Assembly (NCBI GenBank): GCA_035628505.1
Contig: DASPJR010000158.1
Location: 1 to 64,000, forward strand
DNA: 64,000 nt
Direction: 5' to 3'
DNA from: DASPJR01 sp035628505
GTDB lineage: Bacteria; Planctomycetota; SZUA-567; H5-PLA8
Shown here piece by piece: positions 7,117-13,878 of this stretch (positions are counted from its first letter, which is position 1; each line of letters starts with the position of its first letter). The notes under the pieces were generated by a model, which saw only the letters and a program-made list of their open reading frames with translations, was not told the DNA's origin and did no database searches. Made by a program: the position numbers and the translations under genes.

Positions 7117-8226
7117 ATGCGTTCATTTGCGTTCATCGTCTTTTTTGTTGCGTTTGCGCCCAGCCTCCGCGCCGGCGAGCTCGGCTACGATCCGGCCGAG
7201 CCATTCTGGGTATCCAAGACCATGAACGGCGAGAGTCTCTTCTTCGTCAAGCAGGCTGAAGGCGAAAAACCATCCGCCAAGCTGCTCTTTACGCCGGAGA
7301 AAATTCTGCGGGTGAGCAGCGCGACGCTCGAAGTCGAATACGTCGAGGGCAAAGATTACATTTTCGACAAAGCAGCTAACGCGCTACTGCTTCCAGAAGG
7401 TTCGAAGATTCCTTTCAAGACCAGGGCAGAGATGTATCCGCCCAAGGGCTCGAAGCAGTCCATCGGCGCGTGCGTGGACGGCAAAAGCAATCTCTTCTTT
7501 TCTGAAGGCCGCGTCTTTCACGATCTGCAGACGGTCGTCACGTACACGCACGCAGGCACGTGGAATGGGCCAGTCACGAAGTTCGCAGGCGCGCAGCTCC
7601 CGGGAACGCTCGCGAAGCTGAAGCAGAAAGAGCCGCTCAGCGTGGTGCTCTACGGCGATAGCATTTCGCATGGCTTGAACGCATCCGGTCTGACCAAGGC
7701 GCCGCCGTTTCAGCCGCCATACGGCCAGCTTGTTGTGGATAAGCTCAAAAAGGTTTACGGCAGCGAGATCACGTTCACCAATCCGTCAGTGCCAGGCTGG
7801 AGCACCAATCAGGGCGTGGCCAATCTCAAAAAGGTCACCGATGCAAAGCCCGATCTGGTCATTATTGCTTTTGGGATGAATGATGCTTCAGGCCGCATGG
7901 CGCCGGAAAAGTACAGCGCCGCAATCACGCAGATGATGACGGGAATTAAGCAGGCACAGCCGAACGCGGAGTTCGTCCTCGTTGCGACGATGCTCGGCAA
8001 TCCGGAGTGGACTGGCGCCTCGCCGGAGCACTATCCGAAATTCCGCGACGAGCTGGCGAAGCTCTGCAAGGAAGGCGCCGTGCTGGCGGACTGCACCAGC
8101 ATGTGGACGGAGCTGCTGAAGACGAAAAAGATCGCGGATATCACCGGCAATGGCGTGAACCACCCCAACGACTTTGCGCATCGTATATACGCGCAGATCA
8201 TCACGAGCCTTTTGGTTGAGAAGTGA
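7117..8226 (+). CDS. Secreted SGNH/GDSL hydrolase
   Basis: The 369-residue protein has a signal peptide (MRSFAFIVFFVAFAPSLRAG), an N-terminal beta-rich domain (about 25-160) and an SGNH esterase domain. Block I is VVLYGDSISHG with Ser near 182, block III is LVIIAFGMNDASG, and block V is GVNHPNDFAHR with the Asp-x-x-His type catalytic pair. Members deacylate sugars or lipids. ATG 7117 is preferred over upstream in-frame starts because the signal peptide starts there and CGAGG precedes it by nine bases. With the SASA gene just upstream it may take part in removing acyl groups from polysaccharides. Confidence 0.88.
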   Translation: MRSFAFIVFFVAFAPSLRAGELGYDPAEPFWVSKTMNGESLFFVKQAEGEKPSAKLLFTPEKILRVSSATLEVEYVEGKDYIFDKAANALLLPEGSKIPFKTRAEMYPPKGSKQSIGACVDGKSNLFFSEGRVFHDLQTVVTYTHAGTWNGPVTKFAGAQLPGTLAKLKQKEPLSVVLYGDSISHGLNASGLTKAPPFQPPYGQLVVDKLKKVYGSEITFTNPSVPGWSTNQGVANLKKVTDAKPDLVIIAFGMNDASGRMAPEKYSAAITQMMTGIKQAQPNAEFVLVATMLGNPEWTGASPEHYPKFRDELAKLCKEGAVLADCTSMWTELLKTKKIADITGNGVNHPNDFAHRIYAQIITSLLVEK

Positions 8227-8239
8227 ACAGCAAACAACT

Positions 8240-8400
8240 GAACACGACTTCAACACAGAGGCACAGAGGACACAAAGAACACAGAGACGGGTTTGGAGGA
8301 ACTGCAGATAGCGGCAGATGAACCCGGATTGTTGTCTGTGGTAAAAAGTTGTCCTCTATGCTCCTCTGTGTTCTCCGTGTCTCTGTATTGAAGTCGTGTG
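8240..8400. repeat. CACAGAG-family long inverted repeat, copy 2
   Basis: Arms of about 50 bases (8240-8290 and 8350-8400) match as inverted copies and share ACACGACTTCAA at their outer ends. The centre contains GCAGATGAACCCGGATT, a phrase similar to the centre of copy 3. The element fills nearly all of the gap between the SGNH gene and the O-antigen-ligase-like gene. Confidence 0.85.
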
Positions 8401-8448
8401 TCGTTCCTCCACTTGTCAGAACTGCCCGCGTCGCCTTAACTCTCAGCA

Positions 8449-10044
8449 ATGATCGAGCGCAGCTTCTCCTTTTTGAGCGTCCATCCGAGGCTGCGGGCCC
8501 TCGTCGGAAGCATGCTCCTGGCGCTGCTCGGCGGTTATCTAATTTTCAACCGGCCATTCGCGCAACTGGGTCTGCCGCCGCTGTACATCGGCGAAATGAT
8601 TCTGGCGCTCTGCATTCTCACCTCGCTCGAACGCATACCATCCGCTTTGATTCAGCCGCTGCGCCGCTCGTGGACCTTCCGCCTGATTGCGCTCTTCATG
8701 AGCTACTGTCTGCTGCGCGGCGTGATCGACTTTTTCAGCAGCGGGTTCTGGGCGCTGCGTGATTGCGTTATCGGAGGCTATGCGATTTTCGCCTTCATCG
8801 CGCCGGCCGTGCTCGCCGCGCGCGATCCAGTCGTGGATTCCGCCGATGGGCGCGAGGCCATCGACGAGCTGCCATCGACGCTCACGCGTCTGCTTTTGCC
8901 GGTAACTCTGGCGGCGGCCATGTGGGCGGCGAGCGTTCATTATGGCTGGCTGGTCAATGAGTGGACCGAGACGAAGGTGGATTTCATCGCGCTGGCGGCG
9001 ACTACCAGCGCCTGGGTGTGGCTGCTGGCTGCACTGAAAATGAGTTCGCGTCCGGCTGCGGCTCCCGGCGAGAGGCAAACTGCATGGCTCAGTTCCGAAC
9101 GCGGGATTGCCTGCCTGGCAGCGGCGGCGCTTGCGCTGCTGTGTGCGCTGCTGGTGCGGCAGCTACCGACGCGGGCGATGTACCTGACGCTGGGACCGCT
9201 GGCACTGCTCGGATTTGCCGTCTGGGCGTGCACGCGCGCGCGGTTCACTTTTTTTGCAGCGGCGGCTGGTCTGGCGATTGTCGCCTGCAGCGCCATCGTT
9301 CTGCCGCGCATAGCCGGAACTTTTTCGCGGCTGAGCGGTGAATACGCGCTGAGCCAGAATCTGGAGCGCTCGCTGGCGGCAATCGAACTCTCGACAGCCG
9401 GCGAGACGTACACAAAGATTCAGCTCAAAGCAGGCACGGCCTCTGGCGATGCAAAAGCCAAGAAAGAGCGCATTGCTGCCATTTTCTCGCCGGATGAAAA
9501 GTTCGAAACCAGCGAAGGAAAGCTCGCCGCGCATGCGATACAGTGGCGCGCGATTTTCTGGATGCGCTGCGCTCACTACACGCTGCAGCGCGCGCCGCTG
9601 CTGGGCGTTGGCTTCGGAAAAAATCTCACAAACCTGCTGCGCGACACGCCGGCCTGGCCGATGTACGTGGACAGCATGCGTGTCGATCCGCCCAACCGAA
9701 GCCCGCATTCGGTTCACGTCACGCTGCTGACGCGGCTGGGCATTCCCGGGCTCTTGCTCTGGCTGGCGATTCTGGCGCTGGTCCTTTATGACGGTTTGCG
9801 CGCGTGCTGGTCGCAACTGCGCCGCTCGGCCGCTCACGGAGACGGCGCGCGCGCGCTGGCCCGCTCTGCACTCCATCGCGCGCGTTTCTTTGATACGCTA
9901 ACGGTGCTTGGCGTGTGGGTTATTTTTATCTGGGCGGCGTCGTTCGGCGTGATCCTGGAAGGACCGATGGGCGGCATCTGGTTCTGGTCGCTTACGGGAG
10001 TGCTCGCCTGGCAGGCGCTGGCGCTTCAGGCGAAGAACGACTGA
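8449..10044 (+). CDS. O-antigen ligase / Wzy_C family membrane protein
   Basis: The 531-residue protein has about ten hydrophobic segments, for example LVGSMLLALLGGYLIF and LAAAALALLCALLV. A large central periplasmic-type loop (about 300-410) precedes the family's C-terminal block: PLLGVGFGKNLTNLL, then NRSPHSVHVTLLTRLGIPGLLLWLAILALVLY. That order and the conserved Arg and His fit the Wzy_C domain of O-antigen ligases and polymerases, which transfer or join undecaprenyl-linked glycans at the inner membrane. The substrate is unknown. There is no clear ribosome site before ATG 8449. The C-terminal end abuts repeat copy 3. Confidence 0.85.
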   Translation: MIERSFSFLSVHPRLRALVGSMLLALLGGYLIFNRPFAQLGLPPLYIGEMILALCILTSLERIPSALIQPLRRSWTFRLIALFMSYCLLRGVIDFFSSGFWALRDCVIGGYAIFAFIAPAVLAARDPVVDSADGREAIDELPSTLTRLLLPVTLAAAMWAASVHYGWLVNEWTETKVDFIALAATTSAWVWLLAALKMSSRPAAAPGERQTAWLSSERGIACLAAAALALLCALLVRQLPTRAMYLTLGPLALLGFAVWACTRARFTFFAAAAGLAIVACSAIVLPRIAGTFSRLSGEYALSQNLERSLAAIELSTAGETYTKIQLKAGTASGDAKAKKERIAAIFSPDEKFETSEGKLAAHAIQWRAIFWMRCAHYTLQRAPLLGVGFGKNLTNLLRDTPAWPMYVDSMRVDPPNRSPHSVHVTLLTRLGIPGLLLWLAILALVLYDGLRACWSQLRRSAAHGDGARALARSALHRARFFDTLTVLGVWVIFIWAASFGVILEGPMGGIWFWSLTGVLAWQALALQAKND

Positions 10045-10046
10045 TT

Positions 10047-10168
10047 TTTTCACCACAGAGATCACAGAGGACACAGAAAATTCTGAATGTACAGATGAAC
10101 GCAGATTCACGAAGCCATTCATTCTGCCTTTTCTTCATCCACTTCTCTGTGCTCTCTGTGGTGAAAAG
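10047..10168. repeat. CACAGAG-family long inverted repeat, copy 3
   Basis: The left arm TTTTTCACCACAGAG and right arm CTCTGTGGTGAAAAG enclose about 60 bases that include GATGAACGCAGATTCACGAA. It starts two bases after one stop codon and ends two bases before the stop codon of the convergent DUF1080 gene. Runs of T on the outside of each arm make it a plausible two-way terminator. Confidence 0.85.
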
Positions 10169-10170
10169 AT

Positions 10171-10767
10171 TCAGAGCGCCTTCACTTTCATGTTGCGGAA
10201 CTCGACTTTCATGTCTTTGACGCCCGGATGGAGCTGGATTCCAATGGGCCCGGGTTCGTTGTAGCCGGGCAGGTCGGTGTCGACGACTTTTTCGCCGTTG
10301 AGCCAGATTGTGTAGTGATCGCCTTTTGCTTCAATGCGGATCTTGTTCCAGTCGCCGGCCTTCAGGTGCTTGTCGACATTCTCCGCCTTTACGACGTAAC
10401 CGCCCTTGGGCACATAAATCGAGCAGGTCATATCCTTCTTCAGCGACCGCGAGACGCCGATCTGGCATTGCCAGCGGTTGCCTTTTCGCAGAAAAAATCC
10501 GCTGTCGACATCGCCGCTCCAGCGCACTTCGGACTCGAGAATCAGGTCCTGGAATTCTTTCTCGGACTGAAGCGTGTGACCTTTCAGCTTGTCGTCCTGC
10601 TTGCCAACGAGTACTCCGCCGTCCGCGACGGACCACCACAGGTTTTCAGCCGGCACTTTCCAGCCAGACAGATCTTTGCCATTGAAGAGGGGCGTAAAAC
10701 CTTCGTCCTCGCCTGCCATGAGCGCCGAACAAAACACGAGGGTGAATATGGCAATGAGCAGACGCAT
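10171..10767 (-). CDS. DUF1080 (3-keto-disaccharide hydrolase-like) secreted protein
   Basis: A signal peptide (MRLLIAIFTLVFCSALMAG) is followed by a concanavalin-like jelly-roll domain with the family opening FTPLFNGKDLSGWKVP. Further blocks are VRWSGDVDSGFFLRKG, NKIRIEAKGDHYTIWLNGE and IGIQLHPGVKDMKVEFRN. DUF1080 domains are abundant in planctomycetes and related groups and bind or cleave sugars; some act on 3-keto-glucosides. ATG 10767 was chosen because AAGGA precedes it and the signal peptide starts there. At 198 residues it is a single-domain member. The gene is convergent with the O-antigen-ligase-like gene. Confidence 0.9.
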   Translation of the reverse strand: MRLLIAIFTLVFCSALMAGEDEGFTPLFNGKDLSGWKVPAENLWWSVADGGVLVGKQDDKLKGHTLQSEKEFQDLILESEVRWSGDVDSGFFLRKGNRWQCQIGVSRSLKKDMTCSIYVPKGGYVVKAENVDKHLKAGDWNKIRIEAKGDHYTIWLNGEKVVDTDLPGYNEPGPIGIQLHPGVKDMKVEFRNMKVKAL

Positions 10768-10882
10768 AGGCCAATCCTTTCGATGAGAGCCGCTGCTGAA
10801 TACACCGGTATATCCCGCCTGACGGCAGGCGGTTAACAGAGCCGTTTGCAGTTTACGCATCGAACTCTAGAATGAGCCGGCG

Positions 10883-11200
10883 ATGGGACTGGTTTATATT
10901 CTGGGCGTCGTATTCGTCCTCGGCGTGATTTCCTTTTTCTACCGCGTGTGGGAACAGGACGAAGCGATCCGTCTGCTCACGGACTGGGCGAAAGGCAATC
11001 AGTACGCGATTGTCGATGCCGTATCACGCCGCTGGGCTGACCGTCCCGGGCATATCTCCTCATCGATGCTGCAGATGGTCTTTCGCATCAAGATCAAGGA
11101 CGCTGGCGGCCGGGAACGCGAAGGCTGGGTGCGCATCGGCAGCTATTTTTCCGGATTGCTCTCAAAGCAGGTTGACGTGTTCTGGGACTCAGCGGTGTAA
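10883..11200 (+). CDS. Small membrane-anchored protein of unknown function
   Basis: The 105-residue protein starts with one membrane helix (GLVYILGVVFVLGVISFFY). A soluble part follows with a mixed alpha/beta pattern: LLTDWAKGNQYAIVDAVSRRW and MVFRIKIKDAGGREREGWVRIG. No family was recognised. It lies 30 bases before the first acyl carrier protein gene on the same strand and may be cotranscribed with it. The base composition is ordinary for the window. Confidence 0.65.
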   Translation: MGLVYILGVVFVLGVISFFYRVWEQDEAIRLLTDWAKGNQYAIVDAVSRRWADRPGHISSSMLQMVFRIKIKDAGGREREGWVRIGSYFSGLLSKQVDVFWDSAV

Positions 11201-11230
11201 TTCCAAGGGATACAACGAGGAGCGAAAACG

Positions 11231-11488
11231 ATGGCTGAGCGCATTGAAGACCGTCTGAAGGGCATGATTGTCGAACGCCTGATGTTGAAGGCCAGGCCGG
11301 AGGAAATCGGCGACGAAGACGATTTGATCAAGAAGTGGAACGTGGAGTCGGTGCAGCTCATGGAAATCGTCATCGGCCTGGAGGAGCTCTTCGGCATCCA
11401 GCTCGGCGACGACGAATTTTCGATCAAGAAATTCCGCACCGTCAAAAATATCGGCGAGGTCGTGCGCGCGAAAAAACCTGAAGCGTGA
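11231..11488 (+). CDS. Acyl carrier protein, first of a tandem pair
   Basis: The 85-residue acidic helical protein has the ACP fold pattern, with the phosphopantetheine attachment Ser near residue 40 in the sequence KWNVESVQLMEIV. The usual Asp-Ser-Leu is replaced by Glu-Ser-Val. Helix III and the end (LEELFGIQLGDDEFSIKKFRTV) are typical. Its strong ribosome site is GAGGAG. ACPs carry acyl chains as thioesters for fatty acid, polyketide or sugar-acylation pathways. No fatty acid genes lie nearby, so this is a specialised ACP. The neighbours suggest a role in a surface polysaccharide or exosortase-type pathway, which is inference. Confidence 0.88.
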   Translation: MAERIEDRLKGMIVERLMLKARPEEIGDEDDLIKKWNVESVQLMEIVIGLEELFGIQLGDDEFSIKKFRTVKNIGEVVRAKKPEA

Positions 11489-11506
11489 TTTGTCATTCGT
11501 CATTGG
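11488..11506. repeat. GTCATTCGTCATTGG repeat, left flank of second ACP gene
   Basis: ATTTGTCATTCGTCATTGG begins at the stop codon of the first ACP gene. It is an inverted match to the element at 11800-11817 on the other side of the second ACP gene. Confidence 0.7.
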
Positions 11507-11526
11507 TGTTCATGGAGATTAAGTGC

Positions 11527-11778
11527 ATGCGCCTCGAAGATCGGCTAAAAGCCTTTGTCGTCGAGCGACTCTTCTTGAAGACAACTCCGGACGCAATCCG
11601 TGACGAAGATGATCTTTTTACAAAATGGGACATAAGCTCGCCTCATGTTCTCGAAATCGTTATCGGACTGGAGGAAGTTTTCGGGATCACGTTCGGCGAT
11701 GACGAGTTCAGCATGAAAAAGTTCCGTACGATCGCAAAAATAGCAGAGGCCGTGCGCACCAAAAATCCAAACGCATGA
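11527..11778 (+). CDS. Acyl carrier protein, second of a tandem pair
   Basis: The 83-residue paralogue of the preceding ACP shares the ends RLEDRLKAFVVERL and GDDEFSMKKFRTI. The attachment Ser lies at about residue 38 in KWDISSPHVLEIV, so the site reads Ser-Ser-Pro instead of Asp-Ser-Leu. A Pro after the attachment Ser is unusual and could affect loading by the phosphopantetheinyl transferase. ATG 11527 was chosen because GGAG lies eight bases upstream; in-frame upstream starts fall within repeat DNA. The gene is bracketed by inverted GTCATT repeats, which may have mediated the duplication. Confidence 0.85.
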   Translation: MRLEDRLKAFVVERLFLKTTPDAIRDEDDLFTKWDISSPHVLEIVIGLEEVFGITFGDDEFSMKKFRTIAKIAEAVRTKNPNA

Positions 11779-11799
11779 CCAATTGCCAGTGACAACTAA

Positions 11800-11817
11800 C
11801 CAATGACAAATGACCAG
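11800..11817. repeat. CCAATGACAAATGACC repeat, right flank of second ACP gene
   Basis: CCAATGACAAATGACCAG is the inverted counterpart of 11488-11506; a degenerate further unit lies at 11777-11793. The ATG at 11803 inside it is the start codon of the hydrolase gene. Confidence 0.7.
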
Positions 11818-12618
11818 CAGCTAGGCTACATCAAGGCGCTCGACGGCTCGCCGCTGTACTGCGCCTACCATCCGGCGGCCGCGGTCGCCAACCCGCAGAG
11901 CCGCCTCTTTCCCGTCGTCATCGCGCCACCTCTTTTTGAGGAACGCAAGAGTGCCTATGCGCCGCTGCGGCGACTGGCGGTAAAGCTCGCCGCAGCCGGG
12001 CACGCGGTCATGCGTTTCGATTACCGCGGCAGCGGCGAATCGGGCGGAGATCCCGCAGCGCGGCGCTGGGAGCACCTGGCGGAAGATGTTGCATCTGTTC
12101 GCAAGACGCTCGCGCGACTGAGCGGCAAGCGCGACAGCGTGCTGCTCGGTCTGCGCATGGGCGCGACGCTCGCGCTACAGGAGAGCATTCGTGCCGGAGG
12201 CGAAGGCGTAGTCGCGCTCGCTCCATTAATTAAAGGCGCCGCGCAGGTGCGGCTTTGGAAAATGCGTTCGAAAATCCGCGCGGAACTCACCGTTGCTGAG
12301 AGCGGCACGCAAAAGTCATCAACGCCGGCGCCCGCTGGGATCATCGATTTCGACGGCTACGATGTTCACCCCGGTTTTTTTGACGCAATTGCAAGCATTG
12401 ATCTGGTCAAAGATCTCGGACGGCTCTCCTGCCCGGGCCTGGTGATGCAGTTGTCGCACCGCGCCGAGCCAGCTCCCGAAACAGAGCAGCTTATGGCAAC
12501 GCTGGGGCCGCGCGCTAAGCTGGAGTGTGTGCGAATGGAGCCGTTTTGGGATAAGCTGGATGATGTCGATACGGCGGCGGTGGATGAAGCGGTGCTGAGA
12601 GCGGTATCCTCCTTTTAA
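11803..12618 (+). CDS. Alpha/beta hydrolase-fold protein with Arg at the nucleophile position (exosortase-associated hydrolase 2-like)
   Basis: The 271-residue protein has an alpha/beta hydrolase layout: VVIAPPLFEERKSAYAPL, then GHAVMRFDYRGSGESGG (oxyanion and strand region) and VLLGLRMGATLAL at the nucleophile elbow. The expected Gly-x-Ser-x-Gly reads Gly-Leu-Arg-Met-Gly, with Arg near residue 118. To my recollection, a Gly-Leu-Arg-Leu-Gly elbow is also found in hydrolase 2 of exosortase A-type loci, which likewise occur with ACPs. The protein is therefore probably not a classical serine hydrolase. The first codons overlap the GTCATT-type repeat and no ribosome site is visible, so expression may rely on coupling to the ACP gene. 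Confidence 0.72.
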   Translation: MTNDQQLGYIKALDGSPLYCAYHPAAAVANPQSRLFPVVIAPPLFEERKSAYAPLRRLAVKLAAAGHAVMRFDYRGSGESGGDPAARRWEHLAEDVASVRKTLARLSGKRDSVLLGLRMGATLALQESIRAGGEGVVALAPLIKGAAQVRLWKMRSKIRAELTVAESGTQKSSTPAPAGIIDFDGYDVHPGFFDAIASIDLVKDLGRLSCPGLVMQLSHRAEPAPETEQLMATLGPRAKLECVRMEPFWDKLDDVDTAAVDEAVLRAVSSF

Positions 12619-12632
12619 GAGCAGTTCAGCGA

Positions 12633-12944
12633 ATGGACAAAGACGACAAAATCATCAATCTGGTTCCGCACCAGCATGACGATCTCAGCCATTTACTCGG
12701 CGTACAGATTGTCATCGATACAGATTCTTCTTACATCTACATCGGCACGCTCGAACGTGTCGGTCGCGAATATCTCGCGATTTCGAACGTGGATGTACAC
12801 GACACGGCGGACAGCAAAGCAACCAAAGAACACTACACGCACGAGACGAAGAAGCTCGGACCGCGCCACAATCGCACGCTGACGCTGGTGCGGATTGCAC
12901 GGATCGTTTCCATAGCAAAGCTGGATGACGTGATTCTGTTTTAG
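12633..12944 (+). CDS. Small protein of unknown function
   Basis: The 103-residue protein follows the hydrolase by 14 bases and is probably in the same transcript. It has a beta-rich pattern: LLGVQIVIDTDSSYIYIGTLERVGREYLAISNVDVHD, ending TLTLVRIARIVSIAKLDDVILF. The spacing of strands is reminiscent of Sm-like small barrels, but the likeness is too weak to name it. There is no signal peptide or membrane segment. The stop codon is immediately followed by a CTCTTGG tandem repeat. Confidence 0.6.
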   Translation: MDKDDKIINLVPHQHDDLSHLLGVQIVIDTDSSYIYIGTLERVGREYLAISNVDVHDTADSKATKEHYTHETKKLGPRHNRTLTLVRIARIVSIAKLDDVILF

Positions 12945-12990
12945 CTCTCGGCTCTTGGCTCTTGGCTCTTGGCTCTTGGCTCTTGGTCTT
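12945..12990. repeat. CTCTTGG tandem repeat, array 1
   Basis: About six units of the 7-base sequence CTCTTGG, the first degenerate, run from the stop codon of the small protein to just before the next gene. The same unit forms a longer array at 56738-56810. Read on the other strand it is CCAAGAG, related to the CGCCAAG family. Confidence 0.9.
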
Positions 12991-12996
12991 GGGGCG

Positions 12997-13797
12997 ATGA
13001 TGATGATTCGCGCTGCTGTGCTGCTGATCCTGGTCACGGCATCTTTGTTTGCGGCTGAGCCGGTCAACAAGCCGCTGGTCATCCGTCCGCTCAAAGACTG
13101 GAAAGCCAGCCGCGAAGACGTGAAGAAAGTTCTCTATTCGGCAGCAGGCGAACTCTGGACGCTGTTTCCCGGCCGCGAACTCAAACCCATTGAGGTCGAA
13201 CCGAAAGGTGGGCCGATCACACTCTACAAGCGTGGGCCCAACGGCGAAATTCAGATCAAACTCGACACGGGTGGCACGCTCTGGGCGCAGTACGCGTTTC
13301 AATTCGCGCACGAGATGGGCCACGTGCTCTGCAGTTACGACGAGGACGATCATAAAAATAAATGGTTTGAAGAATCCATCTGCGAATTGGCGTCGCTTTT
13401 TGTTTTGCGGCGCATGTCCAAAAGCTGGGAATCTCAACCGCCCTATCCCAACTGGAAAAATTACGCGCCGCATCTGAAGTCCTACGCCGATGAACGCATG
13501 AAAACCGCGCAGCTGCCAGCAGGCCAGACGCTGGCGCAATGGTACGCAGACAACGCGCCGGTGCTCGCTTCCAATGCTACCGACCGCGAGCGCAACAATG
13601 TCGTAGCGACGGCGCTGCTGCCGCTTTTTGAAGCGCAGCCGGAACGCTGGGAAGCGGTTACCTGGCTCAATGCAGAGAAACTCACTCCCCTTCACACGTT
13701 CAAGGATTATCTGTTCGCCTGGCGCCGGAATGCTCCGGAGAAGCATCGTCCCTTCATAACGATGATTGCCAAAGAACTCGGCGTAGAGCTCGATTAA
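12997..13797 (+). CDS. Secreted zincin-like protein, unknown family
   Basis: The 266-residue protein has a signal peptide (MMMIRAAVLLILVTASLFAA). A zinc-type motif HEMGH sits at residues about 105-109 in FQFAHEMGHVLCSYDED. The downstream WFEESICELASLFVLRR could give the third ligand Glu, as in gluzincins. The C-terminal half is helical and Trp-rich. The family is not recognised. ATG 12997 is preferred; upstream in-frame codons read through the CTCTTGG repeat. GGGG at 12991 may serve as a ribosome site. A periplasmic or surface peptidase is likely, substrate unknown. Confidence 0.72.
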   Translation: MMMIRAAVLLILVTASLFAAEPVNKPLVIRPLKDWKASREDVKKVLYSAAGELWTLFPGRELKPIEVEPKGGPITLYKRGPNGEIQIKLDTGGTLWAQYAFQFAHEMGHVLCSYDEDDHKNKWFEESICELASLFVLRRMSKSWESQPPYPNWKNYAPHLKSYADERMKTAQLPAGQTLAQWYADNAPVLASNATDRERNNVVATALLPLFEAQPERWEAVTWLNAEKLTPLHTFKDYLFAWRRNAPEKHRPFITMIAKELGVELD

Positions 13798-13878
13798 TAC
13801 GCTCCTTGCTGGTTTGCGGCGAAGGTTTATTCTGTCGGGACTCGCGGGCGGGAAGCCGGCGTTACACGACAGGCGTCC

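Noticed and set aside
12945..12990. Possible CRISPR array
   Set aside because: The units are contiguous 7-base repeats without spacers, and no cas gene is present in the window.
12712..13746. A 344-codon minus-strand frame opposite the small protein and the zincin
   Set aside because: It reads through the CTCTTGG tandem repeat and opposes a frame with a clear signal peptide and HExxH motif. No start signal.
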